From the NCBI GenBank assembly GCA_964578605.1, contig CAZODO010000004.1, forward strand, positions 40,159 through 104,158: a DNA stretch of 64,000 nucleotides, written 5' to 3'. Source of the stretch: JAXMHN01 sp964578605 (GTDB taxonomy: Bacteria; Verrucomicrobiota; Verrucomicrobiia; Limisphaerales; SIBE01). Shown here in pieces: positions 8,698 to 15,924 of this stretch. How positions within the stretch are numbered: the stretch's first letter is position 1; every line of letters starts with the position of its first letter. Made by a program: the position numbers and the translations under genes. A model generated the notes under the pieces. The model was not told the DNA's origin and searched no databases. It saw only the letters and a list, made by a program, of their open reading frames with translations.

Positions 8698-10167
8698 CTA
8701 GGATTCCGACGGGATGTCATCGGGGCTGACTTTCGCAGCACTCTCGAACCGAGTGTAACCCTTCAGGAAGGTAAGCGGCACATCCCCGGTTGGCCCATTG
8801 CGCTGCTTGGCAATGAAAAGATTGATCGGGGCAGCCTCCTGGTCCGGCCCGCTCGCTTCCTCGTCATCGCCGCTATTGGGCTTATACAACAACCCGACCA
8901 GGTCCGCATCCTGCTCAATCGCTCCAGACTCGCGCAGATCCGAAAGCCGCGGTTTGCGACTTTTGTCCTTTTCCAACTCGCGATTCAACTGACTCAACAC
9001 GATGACTGGAACGCTTAACTCTTTAGCCAACGCCTTGATCCCATTGGAAATATCCGCAATTTCCTGCTGCCGGTTCTCGGCTCGTCGCGAAGTAGAGTTG
9101 AGGAGCTGCAAGTAGTCAATCACAAAGAGTTTGATCCCAAACTGCTGGAACATCCGCCGGGCTTTCGCCCGCAGCTGCAAAATGGACAACCCCGAGCTGT
9201 CGTCGATAAACAGCGGCGCGCTCGCCAGCTTGCTGGCCGAACCCGTCAGCTTCGGAAAATCACGCTCGGCAAGAAAACCTTCCCGGATGCTCCGCAGGTT
9301 CACCCGCGACCGCGAGCATAGCATGCGCAAGACGAGCGATTCCGCTGTCATTTCCAGGCTGAAGACACCCACCGGCAGCCGCTGCTCAATCGCCACGTAC
9401 TCCGCGATGTTCATCGCCAGCGACGTTTTGCCCATGCTCGGCCGCGCGGCAATGACGATCATTTCGCCCCCATGCAGCCCGCTCGTCATCTTGTCCAGGT
9501 CCGGGAAACCCGTCCCCACGCCGGTCAGCCTGCCCTGACGCTGGTGGAATTCCTCGATGGTGTTGATCGCCTTGTGCACCAGCTCTTTGATGGTCCGCGA
9601 ACTGGTTTCCGCCCGATCCTCGCTGATCCGCAGGATGTCCCGCTCGATCTCGTCCAGGAGACCCTCCACCTCCCCTTCATATTCGTACACCCGGCCCACC
9701 ACCGAGGTGCACGCCTGGATCATCTTGCGCAAGAGATGCTTCTCCCGAACGATCTCCAGGTAATACTCGAGGTTCGCCGCCGAAGGCACCTCATCCACCA
9801 GCGACGCCAGGTAGCTAATGCCGCCCAGGGCATCCAACTGCTTCCGATCCTTGAGCTTTTGCTGGAGCGTGATCAGGTCGATCGCTTCTTTCCGGTCATA
9901 CATCTCCGCCAGCAGCTCGAAAAGCGATTGGTGCCGCAGGTCGTAGAAAGCCTGGCTGCCCCCTCTGAACTTCTCGATGCAAACGCCCATGTTCTCGGCC
10001 GGCGACAGAAGAATACAGCCAAGAACACCCCGCTCCGCCTCAATCGAGTGCGGCGGCAAACGGTCCGTGGCAGGCGGGCCGGTATGCGCTCTCGGGCCGC
10101 CCGATTTGCGCAGATCCACCGCCCGTTTCCCGGCATCGGACGACACGGAATCGATCATGGTGCTCAA
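8698..10167 (-). CDS. dnaB: Replicative DNA helicase DnaB
   Basis: 489 residues. The N-terminal DnaB domain (LPPHSIEAERGVLG, residues ~38-140) is followed by the RecA-like ATPase with Walker A ARPSMGKTS (G246-K247-T248), then DYLQLL, SQLNRELE and RESGAIEQDAD motifs. It unwinds DNA ahead of the replication fork as a hexamer and recruits primase. The N-terminal ~35 residues are a basic low-complexity lead not seen in short DnaBs. A second ATG lies nine bases in. It heads the run dnaB-bamA-skp; the gap to bamA is 3 bp. No intein is present. Confidence 0.96.
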   Translation of the reverse strand: MSTMIDSVSSDAGKRAVDLRKSGGPRAHTGPPATDRLPPHSIEAERGVLGCILLSPAENMGVCIEKFRGGSQAFYDLRHQSLFELLAEMYDRKEAIDLITLQQKLKDRKQLDALGGISYLASLVDEVPSAANLEYYLEIVREKHLLRKMIQACTSVVGRVYEYEGEVEGLLDEIERDILRISEDRAETSSRTIKELVHKAINTIEEFHQRQGRLTGVGTGFPDLDKMTSGLHGGEMIVIAARPSMGKTSLAMNIAEYVAIEQRLPVGVFSLEMTAESLVLRMLCSRSRVNLRSIREGFLAERDFPKLTGSASKLASAPLFIDDSSGLSILQLRAKARRMFQQFGIKLFVIDYLQLLNSTSRRAENRQQEIADISNGIKALAKELSVPVIVLSQLNRELEKDKSRKPRLSDLRESGAIEQDADLVGLLYKPNSGDDEEASGPDQEAAPINLFIAKQRNGPTGDVPLTFLKGYTRFESAAKVSPDDIPSES

Positions 10168-10304
10168 GGAAAACGCAAACGTGCGGCGGGTGCAATCAGG
10201 ACTTGCGACAACTTACCGACACCTGTTCGCACCCTATCCACCGCCGGGCCGGGCTTGGGCACTGGGGCGGGCCCGACCTGGCCGCCGGAAGGGAGCTGCC
10301 TCCG

Positions 10305-10400
10305 TAAATAACACGTATTTGACCCGTATTTAACAGGCATATAACTCGATCATCCATCGAGTGAAATACGTGTTAAATACGTGTTATATACGTGTTATAT
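10305..10400. repeat. Palindromic 11-bp repeat array A (4 + centre + 4 units)
   Basis: Four 11-bp units on the left (TAAATAACACG, TATTTGACCCG, TATTTAACAGG, CATATAACTCG) end at 10348. A centre ATCATCCA follows, then four inverted units on the right (TCGAGTGAAAT, ACGTGTTAAAT, ACGTGTTATAT, ACGTGTTATAT). Left and right arms are complementary over most of their length, so a hairpin of roughly 40 bp could form and could slide in 11-bp steps. It is much more AT-rich than the surroundings and lies between the divergent dnaB and quinone-reductase genes. A close homologue is at 46104-46199. Confidence 0.85.
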
Positions 10401-10453
10401 CCGAAGACACAGCGAGCCTTGTGAACTGCCTGAACCGGGTGTTCAATAGCCCC

Positions 10454-11488
10454 ATGCGAGCGGTCCAACTCATTTCTCATGGCGCCCCGGGGCAATTCCG
10501 GGTCACGGAACTTCCTGACCCTCATCCGGGGCCCGACGAGGTGGTGGTGGACGTTCGCGCTTGCGGGTTGAACCGGCTGGATCTCTGGCTGGAAGAAGGC
10601 GCCCTGCCCATCCCGCTGCAACTGCCGCGCACGCCCGGGGGTGAAATTGCCGGTGTGATTGCGGAGGTCGGCGCCAACGTCGCCAGCCGCTCCTGGAAGC
10701 CGGGCGACCGGGTGGCGGTGCAGTCCAACTTGTTTTGCGGCGAGTGCGAGTTTTGCCTGGCGGGAGATGAATCGCTCTGCTTGCGCGGGCAATTGCTCGG
10801 GGTGCAGCGCGATGGAGGGTTTGCCGAGAAGGTGGTCGTCCCGGCCCGGGCCCTGGTGCCTCTGCCGGATGCGGTGGAGTTCGAAGCGTCCGCCGCGCTG
10901 ACGCTGGCCGGAAGCACCGCCATGCACATGTTGACCGACCGGGTGCGTGTGCCGGCGGGCAAAAGGGTCTTGGTCATCGCCGGGGCGAGCGGAGTCGGGT
11001 CGGCCGCGATTCAGATCGCCCGCCAATTGGGAGGCTGCGTGATCGCCACCGGGTCGACGCAGGCCAAGCGCGACCTGGCGCTATCGCTTGGCGCGCATTC
11101 CGCCGTCGATTCAACCCAGGAAGATTGGCCGCGCGAAGTCCGGCACCTGACCAAGAAGCGCGGGGTCGACTTGGTCGTGGAACACGTCGGGGGGCCTGTG
11201 TTCGAACAGGCGCTGGACTGCCTGGCCCGGGGCGGCTCCATCGTCACGTGCGGCGCCACCGCCGGACGCGATGTTCGCTTCAATCTTTGGCCGTTCTTCG
11301 TCAAGCAGCAGAAGATCGTGGGCAGCTATGGCCGGACCCGGACGGACATGAAAGCGACCCTCGACTGGATTGGCGCCGGCAAACTCAAACCCGTGATCGA
11401 CCGGGTGGTGCCGCTGCCGGAGACCCCGGCCGCGTTCGCGGCGCTTCGCCAGCGCGCCGTTCTGGGAAAGGCACTAGTCAAGCCTTAA
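10454..11488 (+). CDS. Zinc-type alcohol dehydrogenase / quinone reductase-like protein
   Basis: 344 residues, medium-chain dehydrogenase/reductase fold: GroES-like N-terminal half, then a Rossmann domain with AGASGVGSAAIQIA. A full structural-zinc cluster CGECEFCLAGDESLC is present. The catalytic-zinc histidine position reads PGGE rather than GHE and the third ligand is not a cysteine, so the active site looks more like NADPH:quinone oxidoreductases than true zinc alcohol dehydrogenases. The ATG at 10454 is chosen because the frame upstream runs into repeat array A and adds 31 residues with no family match. No operon partner is evident. Confidence 0.85.
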   Translation: MRAVQLISHGAPGQFRVTELPDPHPGPDEVVVDVRACGLNRLDLWLEEGALPIPLQLPRTPGGEIAGVIAEVGANVASRSWKPGDRVAVQSNLFCGECEFCLAGDESLCLRGQLLGVQRDGGFAEKVVVPARALVPLPDAVEFEASAALTLAGSTAMHMLTDRVRVPAGKRVLVIAGASGVGSAAIQIARQLGGCVIATGSTQAKRDLALSLGAHSAVDSTQEDWPREVRHLTKKRGVDLVVEHVGGPVFEQALDCLARGGSIVTCGATAGRDVRFNLWPFFVKQQKIVGSYGRTRTDMKATLDWIGAGKLKPVIDRVVPLPETPAAFAALRQRAVLGKALVKP

Positions 11489-11524
11489 GGTCTTCGGAGC
11501 GTCGGCATGCTGCGCCTTTGGAGC

Positions 11525-11546
11525 GCCGGTTTGCAGCCGGCTTTTT
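11525..11546 (+). terminator. Probable intrinsic terminator after quinone reductase
   Basis: Stem GCCGG / CCGGC with a 7-nt loop (TTTGCAG) followed directly by TTTTT, 37 bp past the stop codon. The surrounding GGAGCGCC motif occurs twice (11520-11527 and near 11556), so the terminator may be part of a small dispersed repeat. Confidence 0.6.
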
Positions 11547-11668
11547 GGGCCTGCGGAGCGCCTCGGATCGGGAATTGACCCGTCGTTGGATTTAGGAAAC
11601 ACTGGCAAGGCGAGCGCGGACCGAGGTGTCAGCATCCCAAACCCCTTGGCCGCCCGCCAGCGCAAGTT

Positions 11669-12298
11669 ATGTTCTCCTTACAACGATTCCTCGGCAAAGA
11701 GGACCGGTTTTTTGACCTTTTGGAAGCGAGCGCCGCGGAGGCTTGCACCAGCGTGCAGGCGCTGATCGGCTTCATGAGCAAGCCGGATGAAGTCAAGTCC
11801 CTCGACGGGTTCATCCAATCCCGGCGCAATGAAAAGCGGATCACCTCGCAGATTAGCGAAGAACTGTGCCGGTCATTCGTCACGGCGCTCGAGCGCGAAG
11901 ATATCGAGGCCCTGTCCGTGGCGCTCTATAAAATCCCCAAGACCGTCGAGAAGATCGGCGAGCGCATCCTGCTCGCGCCCCATGCAATCCATGGGGTGTC
12001 CTTGACCCGCCAACTGGAACTGATCGGGGAAGCAGCCAGGACCGTAGTGACGATGATCAAAGAGCTGCGGCATGGGGTAAACCTCGACCTGATCCGCGAG
12101 CACAATGACCATCTTCAAAAGGTCGAGGGCGAAGGAGACAAGCTTGTGCTGGAATTGCTGCGTGAACTCTATTCGGGCAAACACGAGCCGCTCAAGGTGG
12201 TCTTCCTGAAGGATGTTGTCGAACTGCTCGAAAAGGTCACCGATCGTTGCCGGGACGCAGGGAACGTGATCAACCACATTGTGCTGAAGAACTCGTAG
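11669..12298 (+). CDS. DUF47 (PhoU-like) phosphate transport accessory protein
   Basis: 209 residues, mostly helical, with the DUF47/TIGR00153 pattern: start MFSLQRFLGKEDRFFDLLE, an internal REDIEALSVALYKI segment and a C-terminal DVVELLEKVTDRCRDAGNVI. DUF47 proteins resemble PhoU and are nearly always encoded beside Pit transporters, whose activity they are thought to modulate from the cytoplasm. Here the Pit gene starts 12 bp downstream, so an operon is likely. Length is normal. Confidence 0.9.
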   Translation: MFSLQRFLGKEDRFFDLLEASAAEACTSVQALIGFMSKPDEVKSLDGFIQSRRNEKRITSQISEELCRSFVTALEREDIEALSVALYKIPKTVEKIGERILLAPHAIHGVSLTRQLELIGEAARTVVTMIKELRHGVNLDLIREHNDHLQKVEGEGDKLVLELLRELYSGKHEPLKVVFLKDVVELLEKVTDRCRDAGNVINHIVLKNS

Positions 12299-12310
12299 GA
12301 AAGCCGCTCT

Positions 12311-13387
12311 ATGGTTTTCCTGATCTGCGTCATCTTCGCTGTCCTGCTGTTTACTTATACAAACGGCTTTCACGATACGGCGAACTCGATCGCCACGGTC
12401 GTTTCGACCAAGGTTCTGACGCCCAGGCAAGCCATCCTGCTCGCGACCACCTTCAACCTGCTGGGAGCGCTGGCCGGCACTGCCGTGGCCACGACGATTG
12501 GCAAGGGCATGGTCGACCCCAGCTTCGTCACCGTCTCGACGATCTTCTGCGCCTTGCTGAGCGCCATCGTCTGGAATCTCCTCACCTGGTACTACGGCAT
12601 CCCGTCCAGCTCGAGCCAGGGATTGCTTGGCGGATTGGTCGGAGCCGCTGTCGCGTCCGCCCACAACCGCTGGAGCGTGGTCATTTGGTCCGTGCCGGGC
12701 GGAGAGCACTGGTGGACCAAGGACGGCGTGATTTACAAGGTCATTCTGCCGATGATTACCTCACCCATTTGCGGCTTCGTGATGGGCGCCCTGCTCATGG
12801 GTATCCTTTACTTCGCGCTTCGCAACTGGACGCCCCGGGCGGTGAAGTTGATCTTTGGAAAAGCCCAATTGGTCAGCGCAGCTTACATGGGGTTCAGCCA
12901 TGGAACCAACGACGCGCAGAAGAGCATGGGCATTCTCGCTCTGGCCCTTTTCTCGGGCACCCAAGCGGGGCATCTCGACCACCTGCCTTCCTGGTTGCAC
13001 TTTCTTCACACGCCGAAGTTCGAGATCGCCCTTTGGATTCAACTCCTCTGCGGGATTACCATGGCCATTGGGACGGCGGCGGGTGGCTGGCGCATCATCC
13101 GGACCCTCGGCCACAAGATGATCAAGCTTCAGCCGGTGCATGGGTTCGCAGCGGAAACCACCGGGGCCACCATCCTGCTGGTAACGGCAGAACTCGGGAT
13201 GCCCGTTTCCACCACGCACGCGGTCACGACCTCGATCATGGGGGTCGGCGCGGCGAAAAACTGGCGCGCCCTCAACACGACGGTGGTGGAACAGATCCTC
13301 TGGGCGTGGTTCCTGACGCTCCCGGCGACGGGGCTTTTAGCCTACGTTCTGGTCCGGCTGGCGCTCCTGGCCGGATGGCATGTGTGA
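12311..13387 (+). CDS. pit: PiT-family inorganic phosphate transporter
   Basis: 358 residues with about ten membrane helices. It carries the duplicated PiT signature: FTYTNGFHDTANSIATVV near the N-terminus and GFSHGTNDAQKSMG in the second half. It imports phosphate (or metal phosphate) with protons or sodium. It follows the DUF47 gene by 12 bp. It is shorter than E. coli PitA (about 500 residues) because the large central loop is absent, as in many DUF47-linked PiTs. Confidence 0.93.
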   Translation: MVFLICVIFAVLLFTYTNGFHDTANSIATVVSTKVLTPRQAILLATTFNLLGALAGTAVATTIGKGMVDPSFVTVSTIFCALLSAIVWNLLTWYYGIPSSSSQGLLGGLVGAAVASAHNRWSVVIWSVPGGEHWWTKDGVIYKVILPMITSPICGFVMGALLMGILYFALRNWTPRAVKLIFGKAQLVSAAYMGFSHGTNDAQKSMGILALALFSGTQAGHLDHLPSWLHFLHTPKFEIALWIQLLCGITMAIGTAAGGWRIIRTLGHKMIKLQPVHGFAAETTGATILLVTAELGMPVSTTHAVTTSIMGVGAAKNWRALNTTVVEQILWAWFLTLPATGLLAYVLVRLALLAGWHV

Positions 13388-13397
13388 TGCGGTTTGA

Positions 13398-13874
13398 GTG
13401 ACAGTCCTGGCGCATGTTCATGAAGCCTACCTTGACCTTTCGGCTTTCTGCCAGGATGCGACCGCCGACGACAGTCTCCGGCGCGCTTTGCCCATCGCCC
13501 GCGAGGTCAAGGACGCCATCCGGGCCGAGCGGCAACTGACGGCCAGCATCGGGCTGGCTTCGAACAAACTGCTGGCCAAGCTCGCGAGCGATCAGCACAA
13601 GCCAGACGGCCTCACGCTGATCCTGGAATCCGCCAAAGTCCAAATGCTGCGTCCCCTGCCCGTTTCCGTCCTGCATGGCGTGGGCAAAGTGACCGCGGGC
13701 CAACTGAGACAGGCCGGCATCGAGACGGTGGACGACCCAGGCAGCCTTTACCGCCTGGGATGTCATCTGCTCGCACGGCACGAGCTCGTGCGCCGACCGC
13801 TGCGGCTCCTGGGCCTGGGGGTCAGTCACCTGACCGAACCCGGCCGCCAATTGCTGCTGCCGCTGGGGCGTTAG
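13398..13874 (+). pseudogene. dinB: Degraded DNA polymerase IV (dinB) remnant
   Basis: 158 residues with pieces of Y-family polymerase IV, which is normally 350-410. The first ~100 residues (first catalytic aspartate) are missing. The second catalytic motif S-x-D-E-A-Y reads VHEAYLD, so the metal-binding aspartate is histidine. Palm/thumb pieces LTASIGLASNKLLAKLASD and LHGVGKVTAGQLRQAGI are clear. After residue ~117 the text jumps to the extreme C-terminus (HLLARHELVRRPLRLLGLGVS), meaning an internal deletion of more than 100 residues. The apparent start is GTG, 10 bp after pit. It cannot be an active polymerase; the frame is still intact. Confidence 0.82.
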
Positions 13875-13881
13875 CCCGCCT

Positions 13882-15165
13882 CTAGGCGAACGGCGGGAGT
13901 TTTTGCTCCACCATGACCTTCTGCAGCGTGATGAACTTGGGCAAGCCGGCTTCCATCGGCGGGTAGGATTCGCCCTGGATGAGCGGAAGGGCGTAATCGA
14001 CGAACTTCTGGTTGGGCAAATAGCCATCCTCCTGGATCCAATCGCTGGGGATCATATGTTCCACGTTGGCGATGTCCTCGAGCGGCTGAAGGTCTGTCCC
14101 CCACTGGATGGAGCCGTCTGGCTGGACGTTGCGGGTGATCTTCACCATGTATCCGCTCTTGCCGTCCACGGCGGCCCGAACGGCCGTTTCGCCGCAGGCA
14201 AAGGCGTTATTCACGTCGGTCAAGCTGGCCCAATGCGCGGCCGCACGCTGCGAATAGCCGAGCAGCACGGTGCGGGTCTTGGTATTAAGCTTGCCCTGGA
14301 CGAATTCCTTGAGCTTTTCGGCGGCGCCGGCCAGGACCGGGTGACCGAAGGCGTCCAAACGCGTCTTATCGGCGCCGAGTTCCTCGCCCTTCTCATTCCT
14401 GATACCTTCCCCGACGACGATGACGCAATATTTATACGCGTCGACCGTCTCCTTCACCTTCGCCAGGAGGGCGTCGATATTATACTGGATTTCGGGGAGC
14501 AGGATGATGTGCGGAGGGGCGGCGGGGTCGCCTCGTTTGGCAAGAACGGTGCCGGCGGCAATCCATCCCGCGGCGCGGCCCATGACTTCAATGATGCAGC
14601 AGGACCCGTCATCGGTCGCCATGCTGGCGACGTCGAGCCCGATCTCCATCACGGCCGTCGAGTTGAACTTGATGACCGAACCGTATCCGGGACAACTGTC
14701 GGTATGCGGAAGGTCGTTATCGATGGTCTTGGGCACGCCGATCACGCGAAGATCGTATCCGCGCTGGATTGCCTGCTCGTGAATCTTGTGGGACGTGTCC
14801 TGCGAGTCATTCCCGCCCGCGTAAAAGAAATACCGGATGTTATGCGCCTCGAATACCTGGAACAAGCGGTCCATGTCGCGCGCGGCGCGTTCGGGTTTCT
14901 TCTTGAAATCGAGCTTGTAACGGCAGGTCCCCAGGCCAGCGGCAGGCGTGTGTTTCAAGCCTTCGATCACGCTGCTTTTCTCTTCCTGGAGGTCAATGAG
15001 CCTTTCGTTGAGTATCCCAAGAATGCCGTTGCATCCCCCGTAGATCTCCTCAATTGCATCGGGGTGTTTCCCAGCTTCCTGAATCACACCAGCCACGCTG
15101 GCATTGATCACTGCCGTAGGACCGCCCGATTGTGCCACGAGCAGGTTGCCACAAAGTTGCGCCAT
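13882..15165 (-). CDS. pfp: 6-phosphofructokinase, PPi-dependent type
   Basis: 427 residues. It phosphorylates fructose 6-phosphate in glycolysis (reversibly if PPi is the donor). Seen: N-terminal GGPTAVIN; GGNDS at residues 117-121; PKTIDND with lysine at 146; EVMGRAAGWIA. A lysine before TIDND is the mark of PPi-dependent enzymes (ATP enzymes have glycine). The usual GGDD of that class is GGND here, so donor choice needs assay. Length fits the group II long PPi-PFKs. It is transcribed convergently with the dinB remnant, 7 bp apart. Confidence 0.9.
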   Translation of the reverse strand: MAQLCGNLLVAQSGGPTAVINASVAGVIQEAGKHPDAIEEIYGGCNGILGILNERLIDLQEEKSSVIEGLKHTPAAGLGTCRYKLDFKKKPERAARDMDRLFQVFEAHNIRYFFYAGGNDSQDTSHKIHEQAIQRGYDLRVIGVPKTIDNDLPHTDSCPGYGSVIKFNSTAVMEIGLDVASMATDDGSCCIIEVMGRAAGWIAAGTVLAKRGDPAAPPHIILLPEIQYNIDALLAKVKETVDAYKYCVIVVGEGIRNEKGEELGADKTRLDAFGHPVLAGAAEKLKEFVQGKLNTKTRTVLLGYSQRAAAHWASLTDVNNAFACGETAVRAAVDGKSGYMVKITRNVQPDGSIQWGTDLQPLEDIANVEHMIPSDWIQEDGYLPNQKFVDYALPLIQGESYPPMEAGLPKFITLQKVMVEQKLPPFA

Positions 15166-15313
15166 AAAATCAAAAGATACTCAACGCTCTAAGGTTTCCG
15201 TCCAACTCACTCTGAGTCGGTCAGAAACGATGCCAAAGGCGCTCCGCCCCTGTCAAAGTCGAATTCTCCCCTTTTTGCATTGTGCGCCTGGGCCATCCGC
15301 TCATAATTGGGAC

Positions 15314-15895
15314 ATGTCGAACCCGAGACGGGTGCCCATCACGTATTTCGCCCCGGCCGAGCGCGTTTCGATTGAGGTCGTCCATCGTCAGGCAGCCGCC
15401 CTCAGCTCACCGCCGCTCCCCAAGCCTTTGTTCGATGCGCCTGGCACCTACATCTTTGTCCTGAACGCCCAGCGCCAGATCGTCTTTGCCACCCCCAACG
15501 TGCGTGAATTGACCCCTGGCAAGCGGCGCCAGTCCGTTCTCGGGCTGCGTGTGGGTGAGCTCGTGAACTGCATCCATGCGAAGGAACCCCCCGCTGGATG
15601 TGGCACGACCCAGGATTGCCGCAAATGCGGCTGGGTGCAGTCCATTTTGAACAGTCTTGCCGGCAAACCGGATACCCGCGAGTTTCACTTGGCCCGGCGC
15701 GTGGGAAAACGCACGGAATCTCTCCAATGGGTCGTCCTTTCCAAGCCGTTCATGCACGAAGGCGAGGTCTTTTCCGCAGTAGCCGTGACGCGCGGAACGA
15801 CGGCGCTTTCACCTTCGGACCTGGAACGGTTGTTTTTTGATCCGGCTACTGATCCCCAGGAACCGCACCTTCCCACCCAGCCTCGCCCGCACTAA
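15314..15895 (+). CDS. PAS-domain protein with Cys motif, truncated before kinase domain
   Basis: 193 residues. A PAS fold spans about residues 35-165, with a cysteine-rich loop NCIHA...GCGTTQDCRKCG. This PAS type normally precedes a histidine kinase and is followed by a phosphoacceptor box of the form LERIFFHD. Here the protein reaches LERLFFDPATD and stops 20 residues later, so the histidine is lost and no kinase core follows. The ATG at 15314 is used because the upstream frame (to 15104) overlaps the start of the PFK gene and has no homology. It may work as a stand-alone redox or ligand sensor, or be decaying. It ends 29 bp before the propeller kinase. Confidence 0.7.
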   Translation: MSNPRRVPITYFAPAERVSIEVVHRQAAALSSPPLPKPLFDAPGTYIFVLNAQRQIVFATPNVRELTPGKRRQSVLGLRVGELVNCIHAKEPPAGCGTTQDCRKCGWVQSILNSLAGKPDTREFHLARRVGKRTESLQWVVLSKPFMHEGEVFSAVAVTRGTTALSPSDLERLFFDPATDPQEPHLPTQPRPH

Positions 15896-15924
15896 GGGAA
15901 CCGGCGGGGTGGCGGCAGCCTTTC

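Noticed and set aside
7483..9018. 511-codon open frame opposite bamA/dnaB, and similar long antisense frames opposite other genes (e.g. 48-1463, 2117-3310, 29695-31134)
   Set aside because: All mirror strongly supported genes on the other strand. GC-rich codon bias produces long antisense frames; none shows a family motif, a ribosome binding site or a sensible start.
8698..10167. Intein in DnaB
   Set aside because: Length and motif spacing are those of an uninterrupted helicase.
10304..10453. N-terminal extension of the quinone-reductase frame into repeat array A
   Set aside because: The extra 31 residues are translated from the repeat itself and give no family match; the ATG at 10454 gives the normal N-terminus.
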